Source: an uncultured Bacilli bacterium (GTDB lineage Bacteria; Bacillota_I; Bacilli_A; RF39; UBA660). From it: 64,000 nt of DNA. The notes under the pieces were generated by a model. It saw nothing but the letters and a program-made list of their open reading frames with translations. It was not told the DNA's origin and did no database searches. The stretch covers positions 62,001 to 126,000 of the forward strand of contig CAKOKQ010000004.1 in the NCBI GenBank assembly GCA_934095825.1, written 5' to 3'. The translations under genes were made by a program, and so were the position numbers. Numbering within the stretch: position 1 is the stretch's first letter; each line of letters starts with the position of its first letter. Below, piece after piece: positions 46,568 through 55,367 of this stretch.

Positions 46568-46876
46568 ATGATGATACATTTTACAAAAGAAATGGTTGAT
46601 AGTTATGCTGATAAATTGCTTATTGGTTTAACTGAAGAAGAAAATAAAATGGTTTTAGACGAGTTTGCCGAAATAGATCGTAATATTAATATTATAAATG
46701 CTATTCCTAATATTAAAGATGTCGAGCCAATGAGTTATTGTCTTGATGAGATGGAATGCCATTTAAATGATGATGAAGCAGAAGAAACTGTGCCAATTGA
46801 AGAATTGCTGCGTAATAGCGGTAAAACAGTTGGTAGAGAAGTTGAAGTAGTAAAGGTTGTTGGTGAAAATGTATAA
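46568..46876 (+). CDS. gatC: Aspartyl/glutamyl-tRNA amidotransferase subunit C
   Basis: 102 residues. Small subunit that stabilises the GatA-GatB complex. It begins FTKEMVDSYADKLLIGLTEEE and has the central INIINAIPNIKDVEPM typical of GatC, ending in a Val/Glu-rich tail. AGGAGAG lies before the ATG at 46568 (a second ATG at 46571 is possible). It overlaps gatA. Confidence 0.88.
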   Translation: MMIHFTKEMVDSYADKLLIGLTEEENKMVLDEFAEIDRNINIINAIPNIKDVEPMSYCLDEMECHLNDDEAEETVPIEELLRNSGKTVGREVEVVKVVGENV

Positions 46877-48329
46877 CGAATTAGATATAGTAAAATTACA
46901 TGAAATGCTAAAAAAAGGCGAAATTACTTCGGAAGAATTAGTCCAAGAATCTTTAAAAAAGTCAAAAGACATTGCAGAAAAATGTAATGCTTTTGCTCTT
47001 ATTTTATCTAATGCGAAAGGCAAAATGGTAACTGATAATTTACTTAGTGGTATTCCTTATGGTATTAAAGATAACTATTCAACAAAAGATATTGAATCAT
47101 GTGCCTCAAGTAACACTTTAACTGGTTATGTTCCCTTTTTTGATGCAACTGTTATTGAAAAATTAAAGAATGCAGGAGCGGTTGCTACTAATAAAACTGC
47201 CATGGACGAATTTGGAATGGGAGGAACTGGTACGACAGCGAAAACTGGTGTTATTAGAAACCCTTGGGATACCAGAAGAATGTGTGCTGGTTCTTCAAGT
47301 GGTTCGGCAGCAGCCGTTGCAGCCGGTGTTTACCCTTACGCCTTAGGAAGTGATACTGGCGATTCTATTCGTAAGCCCGCCGCTTATTGCGGAATAGTTG
47401 GTTATAAACCCACTTATGGGATGATTTCTAGATATGGTTTGTTTCCTTTTGCATCTAGCTTAGATCATTGTGGTGTTTTAACTAGAAATGTTGCGGACGC
47501 AGCCATTGTAACTGATGTTATTAAAGGTCAAGATGAAAAAGATATGACTTCTTGGGATAGCAGCAAAATTAATTTATATGCTAATTTAAAAGATGATTTA
47601 AAATCAAGAAAATTATGCTATATTAAAGAAATTGTTTCTTTAGATAATTATGAAACCCCAAGTGAAGAATTAAAGAACCATTTAAATAATTTTATGAATG
47701 CTGTAGAAAATTTAAGGAAAATTGGCGTTCACATTGAGGAAGTAAGCGTTGATAAAACTTTACTTGATGCTGTTGCTTCCTGCTATGTAGTAATTTCTTG
47801 TGCTGAGGCAACCTCCAACATGTCTAATTTAACAGGTATTAACTTTGGCCCAAGAGGATGTGCTAATAACATTTATGAAGCCATGAAAGACCACCGTACT
47901 AAGGGTTTTTCCCCATTAATTAAGAGAAGATTTGTTATTGGTTCTTATGTTCTACAAAGAGAAAACCAAGATAAGTATTTTAATAATGCTAAACGCGTTC
48001 GCCGATTAATCGTTAATAAATGGAAAGAATTATTTAAAGATTATGATGCGGTTATTTTACCAGTTGGCAGTGGCCCTGCACCTTTCTTAGAAAAATCTCA
48101 AAATACTTTGGCAGGTGGTTCTAAAATTTTAGAAGAGCATTTACAAATTGGCAATTTTGGTGGCTTCCCATCAATAACTATCCCTGATGGTTTTGTAAGT
48201 GGCTTACCAGTTGGCTTAAATATAACGGGTAATTGTTATGATGACCAGACAGTTTTAAATATTGCCTATGGAATTGAAAAGACAATGAATTATAAAAATC
48301 AAATTGCTAAGGAGGTTTCTCATGAATAA
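46869..48329 (+). CDS. gatA: Aspartyl/glutamyl-tRNA amidotransferase subunit A
   Basis: 486 residues. Amidase that releases ammonia from glutamine to convert Glu-tRNA-Gln and Asp-tRNA-Asn. The amidase signature is intact: catalytic Lys in GIKDNYSTK near 69, then AGSSSGSAAAVAAG with the cis-Ser and GSDTGDSIRKPAAYCG with the nucleophile Ser. In most GatA the last reads TGGSIR; here Gly is Asp (TGDSIR), but the Ser remains. The start is uncertain: a GTG at 46863 has AAAGG at better spacing, while the ATG at 46869 gives the usual N-terminus. It overlaps gatC and gatB. Confidence 0.95.
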   Translation: MYNELDIVKLHEMLKKGEITSEELVQESLKKSKDIAEKCNAFALILSNAKGKMVTDNLLSGIPYGIKDNYSTKDIESCASSNTLTGYVPFFDATVIEKLKNAGAVATNKTAMDEFGMGGTGTTAKTGVIRNPWDTRRMCAGSSSGSAAAVAAGVYPYALGSDTGDSIRKPAAYCGIVGYKPTYGMISRYGLFPFASSLDHCGVLTRNVADAAIVTDVIKGQDEKDMTSWDSSKINLYANLKDDLKSRKLCYIKEIVSLDNYETPSEELKNHLNNFMNAVENLRKIGVHIEEVSVDKTLLDAVASCYVVISCAEATSNMSNLTGINFGPRGCANNIYEAMKDHRTKGFSPLIKRRFVIGSYVLQRENQDKYFNNAKRVRRLIVNKWKELFKDYDAVILPVGSGPAPFLEKSQNTLAGGSKILEEHLQIGNFGGFPSITIPDGFVSGLPVGLNITGNCYDDQTVLNIAYGIEKTMNYKNQIAKEVSHE

Positions 48330-49752
48330 TGATTTACAACTTGTAGTGGGAATTGAAATGCACTGCGAATTAAAAAGCCATGCCAAAGCCTTTTCTAAAG
48401 GAAAAAATGGTTTTAGTGATACTGCTAATGTCTTTGTTTCTCCAGTTGATATGGCATTCCCAGGAACTTTACCAATTGTCAATAAAAAATGCGTTGGTCA
48501 TGCCATTAAAATGGCACATATCTTGAATTGTAAACTAGCTGAGGTTATGCAATTTGACCGTAAAAACTATTATTATCCCGATTTACCTAAGGGTTATCAG
48601 ATTACTCAATGTACTAATCCAGTCGGAGTTAATGGCAAGTTAGAAATACCTGTAGATGATAAGACTATTGAGGTTCTAATTCATGATATCCATTTAGAAG
48701 AAGATTCCGCTAGTTTAGATCATTTTGCAAAAATGACAACTATCGATTATAACCGTGCGGGGGTCCCACTTTTAGAAATTGTTACTGAACCATGCTTTAA
48801 TTCATCTAAAGAAGTTATCGCTTTTCTAGAGTATATTCGTGATTGTTATCGCTATTGTGATATTTCTGATGCTGATACTAAAAAAGGTCAAATTAGATGT
48901 GATGTCAATATCAATCTAAAAAAAGATGGTAAATATGTAACCCCAAGAGTCGAAGTTAAAAATGTTAATGGCTTTCAAAATATCGAGGCTGCTATTAAAT
49001 ATGAAGAAGAAAGACAAAAAGAAGCATATTTAAACAATAAAACCGAACAATTAGTTCAGGAAACAAGAAGATTTGATGAAGATACTAATACGACAATTAG
49101 TATGCGTACTAAAGAAGATGCTATTGATTATAAGTACTTTTTAGATCCCAATATTCCTCCTTATAAGCTAGAAGAAAATTGGATAAAAGAATTAATTGCA
49201 GAAATTCCTACACTACCATTAGAGCGTAAAAAACATTATATGAATGATTTAGGACTTAGTAATTACGATGCTAGTATTCTTATTAAAGATAGAAATATTG
49301 CCGATTACTTTGAAAAGTGTGTTATAATAGGTATAGATTCTAAGGTAGCTGCAAACTGGATAACAGTAAATATTGTTACAGAATTAAATAAAACTGGGGA
49401 AAGTATTAATAATTTCTTTATTACACCAGAAAGATTAAAGCAAATTACTGAAGCTGTTAAAGATAATACCTTATCAAGTAAACAAGCTAAAGAAGTATTT
49501 GCTAAAGCCCTAGAAAGCAGAAAAGAACCAAAAGAATTTATATCAAAAGATAATGCCCAAATTTCTGATGAAGAAACTTTAAGAACAATAATTAAAGAAA
49601 TAATTGCTAGCAATAAAGAACAACAACAAGCTTATTTAAATGGCCGTAGTAACTTATTTGATTACTTTGTTGGTCAGGTAATGAAACAAACTAGAGGGAA
49701 AGCTAATCCTGTTATGACCAAACAAATTTTAAAAGAAGAATTAGAAAAATAA
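48322..49752 (+). CDS. gatB: Aspartyl/glutamyl-tRNA amidotransferase subunit B
   Basis: 476 residues, full length. Binds the misacylated tRNA and activates its Glu or Asp with ATP. Clear motifs: VVGIEMHCELKSHAKAFS, FDRKNYYYPDLPKGYQITQ, HLEEDSASLDH, NRAGVPLLEIVTEP and RCDVNINL; the tail domain follows at about 330-476. AAGGAGG stands 7 bases before the ATG at 48322 and the gene overlaps gatA by 8 bases. Having GatCAB suggests the organism makes Gln-tRNA (and possibly Asn-tRNA) by the indirect route. Confidence 0.97.
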   Translation: MNNDLQLVVGIEMHCELKSHAKAFSKGKNGFSDTANVFVSPVDMAFPGTLPIVNKKCVGHAIKMAHILNCKLAEVMQFDRKNYYYPDLPKGYQITQCTNPVGVNGKLEIPVDDKTIEVLIHDIHLEEDSASLDHFAKMTTIDYNRAGVPLLEIVTEPCFNSSKEVIAFLEYIRDCYRYCDISDADTKKGQIRCDVNINLKKDGKYVTPRVEVKNVNGFQNIEAAIKYEEERQKEAYLNNKTEQLVQETRRFDEDTNTTISMRTKEDAIDYKYFLDPNIPPYKLEENWIKELIAEIPTLPLERKKHYMNDLGLSNYDASILIKDRNIADYFEKCVIIGIDSKVAANWITVNIVTELNKTGESINNFFITPERLKQITEAVKDNTLSSKQAKEVFAKALESRKEPKEFISKDNAQISDEETLRTIIKEIIASNKEQQQAYLNGRSNLFDYFVGQVMKQTRGKANPVMTKQILKEELEK

Positions 49753-49824
49753 TATTAAAAATAGCAAATAATGTATTAAAGAATAAATTATGGGTATAAG
49801 AAAATTAAGACTAGGAGGTCTTTG

Positions 49825-50634
49825 ATGAAAAAGAAAGTAATATATTTAAGCCTACTTGTAGTAGTCTTAGGTATAATTATAATCCCAATTAATGTAAAGA
49901 TTAAAAAGGCAAATGTATATGAAAGTATGGTTGTCGTACCAGATATTGATTCTTATAAAACCTTAACCCTTGAGGATATAGCTACTAACCAAATTAATGA
50001 AAATATTGAAAAGAAAAAAAATACTTATGAATTTTATGCTACTATGTTTGGTATTGATTATGACACTCTAATAAATGAAATAAGAAGTAGTAATAAAACT
50101 GCTTTTAATGAACTTGATTTATCGCAAACTGGTGAGAATAAAGCTTCCTTTGATGCCTCGTTATTAGAATTTATTACTAACTTAGAAAGTAGAAAAAGTG
50201 AACTATTTAAAAGAGATTATACCTATAAAAATTGTAGTAAAGAATATATTTATAATCTAATTGAATATTTTGTATCTTTAAATCCTAGTGTAGATGTCCA
50301 AACAGCCAAAGCCATTACTTGGATAGAAACTGGTAACTTAGGAGCTCAAAGTATGTTAAATAAAAATAATATCTTTGGAGGCATGAGTGGTGGCCGATTA
50401 ACAAACTATTCATCTATCGAATATGGTGTTTATAAATACATTTCACTATTAAAAAAAGGCTATTTTGACCAAGGTTTGCGTACCGTGGAACAAATTGGCT
50501 ATAAATATAATCCTACCGTAATAAATGGCGTAAAGATGGCTAATCCAACTTGGGTTAGTAATGTCAATGCTTACCGTAATAAATTTAGTAGTAATATAAT
50601 TATAGATTCTGTAGAAAAATTATTAAACTTATAG
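49825..50634 (+). CDS. Membrane-anchored glucosaminidase (lysozyme-like GH73-type)
   Basis: 269 residues. One N-terminal membrane anchor (about 3-25), a spacer of about 115 residues, then a lysozyme-like domain: AITWIETGNLGAQSML near 165-180, whose Glu would be the catalytic acid, NNIFGGMSGG, and the repeated YGVYKYISLLKKGYF and NPTWVSNVNAYR. It should cut glycan strands of peptidoglycan outside the cell. AGGAGG precedes the ATG at 49825. A separate unit ended by a strong terminator. Confidence 0.78.
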   Translation: MKKKVIYLSLLVVVLGIIIIPINVKIKKANVYESMVVVPDIDSYKTLTLEDIATNQINENIEKKKNTYEFYATMFGIDYDTLINEIRSSNKTAFNELDLSQTGENKASFDASLLEFITNLESRKSELFKRDYTYKNCSKEYIYNLIEYFVSLNPSVDVQTAKAITWIETGNLGAQSMLNKNNIFGGMSGGRLTNYSSIEYGVYKYISLLKKGYFDQGLRTVEQIGYKYNPTVINGVKMANPTWVSNVNAYRNKFSSNIIIDSVEKLLNL

Positions 50635-50664
50635 AAAGATTGCTAACTTTAGTAATCTTTTTTT
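50635..50664 (+). terminator. Terminator after the glucosaminidase gene
   Basis: Stem of 11 bp (50635-50645 with 50650-50660, one G-T pair) followed by TTTT, starting at the stop codon. Confidence 0.85.
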
Positions 50665-50789
50665 CTTGAAAGAATAGCTATAAATAGAAATTAAAAAAGT
50701 AAATATAAGCCAAAAAGATAAATTTTGGTTATTAAATTAATTATGATATTAAATTTTAGATTTATTTAGACTTAATAGTAAAAAAATAT

Positions 50790-50818
50790 TTAACTTTTAT
50801 AAAGCAAAATGGTATAAT
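50790..50818 (+). promoter_or_regulatory. Promoter of herA
   Basis: TTAACT (50790-50795), 17-base spacer, TATAAT (50813-50818), about 28 bases before the ATG. Confidence 0.75.
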
Positions 50819-50846
50819 TTATCTATAAGAATAGAGGAGAATTAAA

Positions 50847-52610
50847 ATGTTTGGAAAAATTAAATATATAACTGAAGGTGAAGCTCATGTTGAATCTTTA
50901 GTACAACCTGGTCAAGATGTTGACTTAATGAATAATAATGTTGTTTTTGAAGCCGAAAACCAAAGAATTTTGGGAGAAGTTGAAGAAGTAAACAATGATA
51001 TTATTAAAATAAGATTTTTAGGAGAATTTATTGGGGATAAGTATGTTAGTGGTGTTATTAGAAAACCCGTGCTATCTTCTAATATTAGACAAATAAATGA
51101 TGAGGAGTTAAAAAGTTTGATGGGTTCTTATAGCGATAAAACTTTTATTTTAGGACAATCGGCTATTTATAAAGGACATACAGTTTATGTTGATATTAAC
51201 GATTTACTATCAAACCATATGGCTATCTTTGGAAATTCTGGTTCAGGTAAATCATGTGGTGTTTCAAGAATGGTCCAAAACCTATTCTCAAATCCGGATT
51301 TTATCGCTTATAATGCTAATATTTTTATTTTTGATGCTTATGGCGAATATAAAACGGCTTTTTCAAAGTTAAATGAATTAAATCCTAATTATAGTTATAA
51401 ATTCATTACAACTAATCCAACGGATCCAACCGACCAAAGATTAGCGCTGCCAGTGCACCTACTTACTTTAGATGATATGACATTACTTTTACAAGTATCT
51501 AGTCATACCCAGATACCAATTATCGAAAGAGCTTTAAAACTTGCTAAGGTATTTGCTGATGTTTCAGATGAAGCAACAATGTATAAAAATCATTTAATCG
51601 CTAAGGCGTTACTAGCTATCTTATTTAGTAATGAAACTACTAAAGAAAAGAAAAATGAAGTTTTCCAAGTTATTCAAGTTTGTCATACAAATGAATTTAA
51701 CTTTGATACAGATATTCCGGGAGTAGGGTATACTAGAAAATTTAGTGATTGCTTCGAAATCGATTCCCATGGTAATTTTGGGGAGTCAGTACTAATTAAT
51801 GAATATATTTTAAAATTTATTAATGATGATTTAGAAGGTAAAATCATGACAAAACCTGTTTATTATACTTTAAAAGATTTTGCCAGTGCCTTAGAATTTA
51901 CTTTAATTAGTGAAGGATTCTTACATAATGAAGCTATTAGAGACGATGCTAGTATTTTAAAGGTAAGATTAAATTCTATTTTGAATAGTAATGTTGGTAG
52001 CTATTTTAACTATCCTAATTATATTACTTTAGAGCAATACATTGCCTCTTTAGTAGCTACTCCAAATCGTAAAAAAGCCCAGATAATTAATATTAACTTA
52101 GAAGATATGGATGATACTTATGCCAAAGTTATAGTTAAAATTTATGCTCGTATGTTCTTTGAGTTTGCCAAGTCGCGTACTCAAAGAGCAAGTATTCCTT
52201 TCCACTTATTTTTAGAAGAAGCCCATCGCTATGTTTCTAAAGATGCGGATACATTCCTTTTAGGCTATAATATCTTTGAGCGTATTGCTAAAGAAGGTCG
52301 TAAATATGGTGTCCTTTTAAATATTATCTCGCAGCGTCCAGTCGAAATAAGCGATACCGTTATTTCCCAATGTAGTAACTTCTTGATCTTTAAAATGACT
52401 CACCCTAAAGATATTGAGTATATTAGAACAATGCTTCCTAATATTAGTCAAGATGTTATTGAAAAGCAAAAGGTATTACAACCCGGCAACTGCGTTGGTT
52501 TCGGTGGGGCCTTTAAATTACCAATGATTATTAAACTAGAAATGCCAAATCCAATGCCATATTCAACTAACTGTAATGTTAACGAAAGATGGAAAATACA
52601 TGCTAATTAA
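50847..52610 (+). CDS. HerA-type FtsK-HerA superfamily ATPase (DUF87)
   Basis: 587 residues. N-terminal HAS barrel (about 1-85), Walker A FGNSGSGKSCG near 128-138, Walker B-like HLFLEEAHRYVS near 453-464, and an Arg-rich segment ISQRPVEISDTVISQCSNF near 490-508 typical of HerA. In archaea HerA works with the nuclease NurA in end resection; in bacteria similar proteins appear with SIR2- or NurA-like partners in defence. None is seen next door, as 6S RNA and tcdA follow, so it may be a housekeeping DNA translocase. Its promoter is clear. Confidence 0.85.
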   Translation: MFGKIKYITEGEAHVESLVQPGQDVDLMNNNVVFEAENQRILGEVEEVNNDIIKIRFLGEFIGDKYVSGVIRKPVLSSNIRQINDEELKSLMGSYSDKTFILGQSAIYKGHTVYVDINDLLSNHMAIFGNSGSGKSCGVSRMVQNLFSNPDFIAYNANIFIFDAYGEYKTAFSKLNELNPNYSYKFITTNPTDPTDQRLALPVHLLTLDDMTLLLQVSSHTQIPIIERALKLAKVFADVSDEATMYKNHLIAKALLAILFSNETTKEKKNEVFQVIQVCHTNEFNFDTDIPGVGYTRKFSDCFEIDSHGNFGESVLINEYILKFINDDLEGKIMTKPVYYTLKDFASALEFTLISEGFLHNEAIRDDASILKVRLNSILNSNVGSYFNYPNYITLEQYIASLVATPNRKKAQIININLEDMDDTYAKVIVKIYARMFFEFAKSRTQRASIPFHLFLEEAHRYVSKDADTFLLGYNIFERIAKEGRKYGVLLNIISQRPVEISDTVISQCSNFLIFKMTHPKDIEYIRTMLPNISQDVIEKQKVLQPGNCVGFGGAFKLPMIIKLEMPNPMPYSTNCNVNERWKIHAN

Positions 52611-52716
52611 TAATGTAAAAAAGATTAAACTAATTAAAATTAGAAGCTAAAAAGACTAAAAAAGTGAAAATAAAATAGCTAAAAAAGCGATATTTTGGGA
52701 ACTTTTAGAAAAATAC

Positions 52717-52745
52717 TTGCTTCTAAAACTATGATATGATACACT
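52717..52745 (+). promoter_or_regulatory. Promoter of the 6S RNA gene
   Basis: TTGCTT (52717-52722), 17-base spacer, extended -10 TG-A-TACACT (TACACT at 52740-52745). The RNA start would be near 52751. Confidence 0.65.
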
Positions 52746-52749
52746 TAAA

Positions 52750-52928
52750 TTACCAAAGGAAAATTGGTTTATTTACATAAAACCGAGTAAGTGATTATAC
52801 GGGAATCTAATTAGACTGTGGTGTTGAAGACTAAGACTTTTGTACTTAGAATCCTAAAACAGTTTATGTGTATACCCACCTGCGATAAGCGGGCTTTTAT
52901 CACAATAGACCAACCCTTTGGTTTTTAT
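52750..52928 (+). ncRNA. ssrS: 6S RNA
   Basis: About 180 bases with no open frame that fold as a long rod: end stem ACCAAAGG/CCTTTGGT (52752-52759 with 52915-52922), next TTGGT/ACCAA, then GTGAT/ATCAC and TATAC/GTATA, and a small hairpin CCTGC-GATAA-GCGGG on the 3' side of the central region, as 6S RNAs have. The closing stem runs into TTTTT and so doubles as terminator. Position between the hisS block and tcdA-rarA copies that of the 6S RNA gene next to tcdA (yrvM) in Bacillus subtilis. 6S RNA mimics an open promoter and traps RNA polymerase. A covariance search would be decisive. Confidence 0.78.
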
Positions 52929-53048
52929 ATGCTTAAAAATATTTTATTACTATAAATATATTAATTTTAAATAGGTTTATTAATTTTAAATTGTTAATAA
53001 ATAATAGATGATTGGTAGTTAAATTAATAATCAAAAATGGAGGATAAC

Positions 53049-53735
53049 ATGGAACAATATGCACGAATACTTAAATTAATTGATGAAGAAACTTTAAAAA
53101 AAATTCAAAATAAAAAAATAATTATTGTCGGTGTAGGTGGAGTAGGTGGGTTTGCCCTAGAAACTTTAACTCGTTTTGGGATTAAAAATATTACTATTAT
53201 CGATAATGATACTGTTGATATTACTAACTTAAATAGACAAATAATTAGTAATCACGAAGTAATAAATGAAAATAAAACAACTGTTGCTAAAAAAAGAATG
53301 ACTAGTATAAATCCCGAAGGAAATTTTATAGCTTATAATGTATTTTTAAATCAAGATAATTTAGAAGAATTTATTTCTGAAGAGACCGACTACATATTAG
53401 ATTGCTGTGATACTGTTACCACTAAAATGGCATTGATAAAATATGCTAAAAGTAAAGATATCCCCATAATTTGTGCTATGGGAACGGGCAATCGTTTGGA
53501 TCCTACAAAATTAGTTGTAACCGATATTTATAAAACCAATAATGACCCTTTAGCTAAAATTATGCGTAAACTTTGTAAGGATAATAAAATAAAAAAGTTA
53601 GATGTGGTTACAAGTTATGAACTCCCCGTAAAGACTCATGAGAGAACTGTAGGTTCAACACCTTTTGTCCCTAGTGTTGCTGGTATTTATATGGCAAGTT
53701 TTGTTGTTAATAAGTGGTTAAAAGAAATTAATTAG
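53049..53735 (+). CDS. tcdA: tRNA threonylcarbamoyladenosine dehydratase
   Basis: 228 residues, ThiF/E1-like. Cyclises t6A37 to ct6A in tRNA using ATP. GxGGxG nucleotide loop in VGVGGVGGFALETLTRFG near 25-42, IIDNDTVDITNLNRQ near 48, DCCDTVTTKMAL near 115, and RTVGSTPFVPSVAG near 200. GGAGG lies 5 bases before the ATG at 53049; an ATG at 53037 overlaps the site. In Bacillus the same gene (yrvM) sits between 6S RNA and rarA (yrvN), which is also the case here, but rarA is on the other strand. Confidence 0.93.
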   Translation: MEQYARILKLIDEETLKKIQNKKIIIVGVGGVGGFALETLTRFGIKNITIIDNDTVDITNLNRQIISNHEVINENKTTVAKKRMTSINPEGNFIAYNVFLNQDNLEEFISEETDYILDCCDTVTTKMALIKYAKSKDIPIICAMGTGNRLDPTKLVVTDIYKTNNDPLAKIMRKLCKDNKIKKLDVVTSYELPVKTHERTVGSTPFVPSVAGIYMASFVVNKWLKEIN

Positions 53736-53780
53736 ATCAACCTATAGAATAATACCTTTTAAAAAATGGCAAAATAAAAA

Positions 53781-53812
53781 GAAATTAATTAAAAGCTAAT
53801 TAGTTTCTTTTT
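53781..53812. terminator. Bidirectional terminator between tcdA and rarA
   Basis: Stem GAAATTAATTA/TAATTAGTTTC (53781-53791 with 53797-53807, one G-T pair) with a T run on plus and an A run on its left side, serving both converging genes. It covers the end of rarA. Confidence 0.85.
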
Positions 53813-54995
53813 TCATTTCTTGATTGCCTAAATTAAGAGAATCTTCATATTTACTGCGTCTTGGATAATAATACTTTTTATTTTTTACATTATCAGGCAA
53901 GTATTGTTGTTTAACCCAATATTTAGGGTAATTATGCGGATATTTATAGTTAGGAGAACTAGTTTTAAGATGTTCAGGAACTTCGCCGGTTGAACCACTT
54001 CTAATATCATTTAAAGCATTATCAATAGCATTTTCACTAGAATTACTTTTAGGAGATAAAGCCATTTCTAAAACGACTTGAGCAAGAGGAATGCGCGCTT
54101 CCGGAAGACCTAAAATTTCCGCAGCATGAATAGCGGCCATAACCTTAGGACCAATTGATGGATTAGCAAGACCGATATCTTCATAAGCAATAACACTCAT
54201 GCGACGATAAATAATATCTAAATCCTCCGCTTCAATTAAACGCGCTAAATAGTAAATAGCAGCATCAGCATCACTACCCCGAATTGATTTTTGAAAGGCT
54301 GAAATTATATCATAATGACCATCATCATCTTTATCAAAAAACACTGATGGTTTTGAACTGATGGCTTTTATTGAGTCAAGAGTTATGTGCTTATCTAAAA
54401 CGGTCATATTAGCAACATCAAGTAAGTTAATAGCATTTCTAACATCACCGCTACTTAATTTAGCCATAGCCTTATAAGCCTCATCACTGACAGTTAAACC
54501 TTCATTTTGACTAATTTTTTTTAAACAAGTAATAATATCATCTTGCTCCAAAGGCTTAAGTTCAAAAATTTGACAACGACTTCTAATGGCAGGATTAATC
54601 TTATGATAAGGATTACTTGTAGTAAGACCAATTAAAATAATTAAACCCGATTCTACAAATGGTAGTAAAATATCCTGTTTATCTTTATTCATGCGATGAA
54701 TTTCATCCACTACTAAGATTAAATCCTTATACATTTTAGCTTCTTCAATAGCAACAATAAAGTCTTCTTTTTTAGAAGAAGTTGCATTTAAAAACTTATA
54801 TTTTTTATCATACGAATTAACAATTGCATTAGCAATAGAGGTTTTGCCGATACCCGGTTTACCATATAAAATCATTGAAAATATTTTTTGATTTTTTACC
54901 ATATTGGATAAGATTTTATTATCACCAATTAAATGTTTTTGTCCAACCACTTCCTCTAAGCATTTGGGACGATATTTATTAGCTAAAGTTTCCAT
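53796..54995 (-). CDS. rarA: Replication-associated recombination protein A (RarA/MgsA)
   Basis: 399 residues. AAA+ ATPase related to clamp loaders that acts at stalled forks. It begins LANKYRPKCLEEVVGQKHL; Walker A YGKPGIGKTSIA near 44-55, Walker B LILVVDEIHRMNK near 92-104, sensor LTTSNP and the arginine finger in INPAIRSRCQIFEL near 137; the C-terminal tetramer domain includes YEDIGLANPSIGPKVMAAI. No clear Shine-Dalgarno precedes the ATG, while a TATAAT-like sequence lies only 4 bases away (55000-55005 on plus), so translation initiation may be unusual. Confidence 0.94.
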   Translation of the reverse strand: METLANKYRPKCLEEVVGQKHLIGDNKILSNMVKNQKIFSMILYGKPGIGKTSIANAIVNSYDKKYKFLNATSSKKEDFIVAIEEAKMYKDLILVVDEIHRMNKDKQDILLPFVESGLIILIGLTTSNPYHKINPAIRSRCQIFELKPLEQDDIITCLKKISQNEGLTVSDEAYKAMAKLSSGDVRNAINLLDVANMTVLDKHITLDSIKAISSKPSVFFDKDDDGHYDIISAFQKSIRGSDADAAIYYLARLIEAEDLDIIYRRMSVIAYEDIGLANPSIGPKVMAAIHAAEILGLPEARIPLAQVVLEMALSPKSNSSENAIDNALNDIRSGSTGEVPEHLKTSSPNYKYPHNYPKYWVKQQYLPDNVKNKKYYYPRRSKYEDSLNLGNQEMKKETN

Positions 54996-55367
54996 ATATA
55001 TTATAATTATTTTTAAATTTATATTTTAATAAAACATAGATTAAGTATTCTTCTTTTGGTAATTTTTTCTATTTTAATAGATTTTTATACTTTATTTAAA
55101 TATATAAGTATTGATTATTCTTTTTTATGCTTTAATTTTATATTTAAATATTGTTTTCTAAAATATAATAATTAAAAAAATAATTCCTTTCCTTTTTATA
55201 ATCTCCATTATTATAACATATTGTTGTATTTTTATTAGGTTAATTTTATAATTAAAGAGAGATTATTCATTAAAATATATACTTCTTAATTTTTTTAAGC
55301 AAATAAATTATTTAAGCTAAATAATCAAGAAAAAGATAGTAATATAAATATAAAGGATATAAGATTT
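54996..55367. other. AT-rich intergenic region between rarA and xerD
   Basis: 372 bases between divergent genes, extremely AT-rich, without an open frame of note. The only structured elements I see are a candidate xerD promoter at 55224-55252 and scattered AT runs. Confidence 0.6.
55224..55252 (+). promoter_or_regulatory. Candidate promoter of xerD
   Basis: TTGTAT (55224-55229), 17-base spacer, TATAAT (55247-55252). It would give a leader of about 110 bases. Confidence 0.5.
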
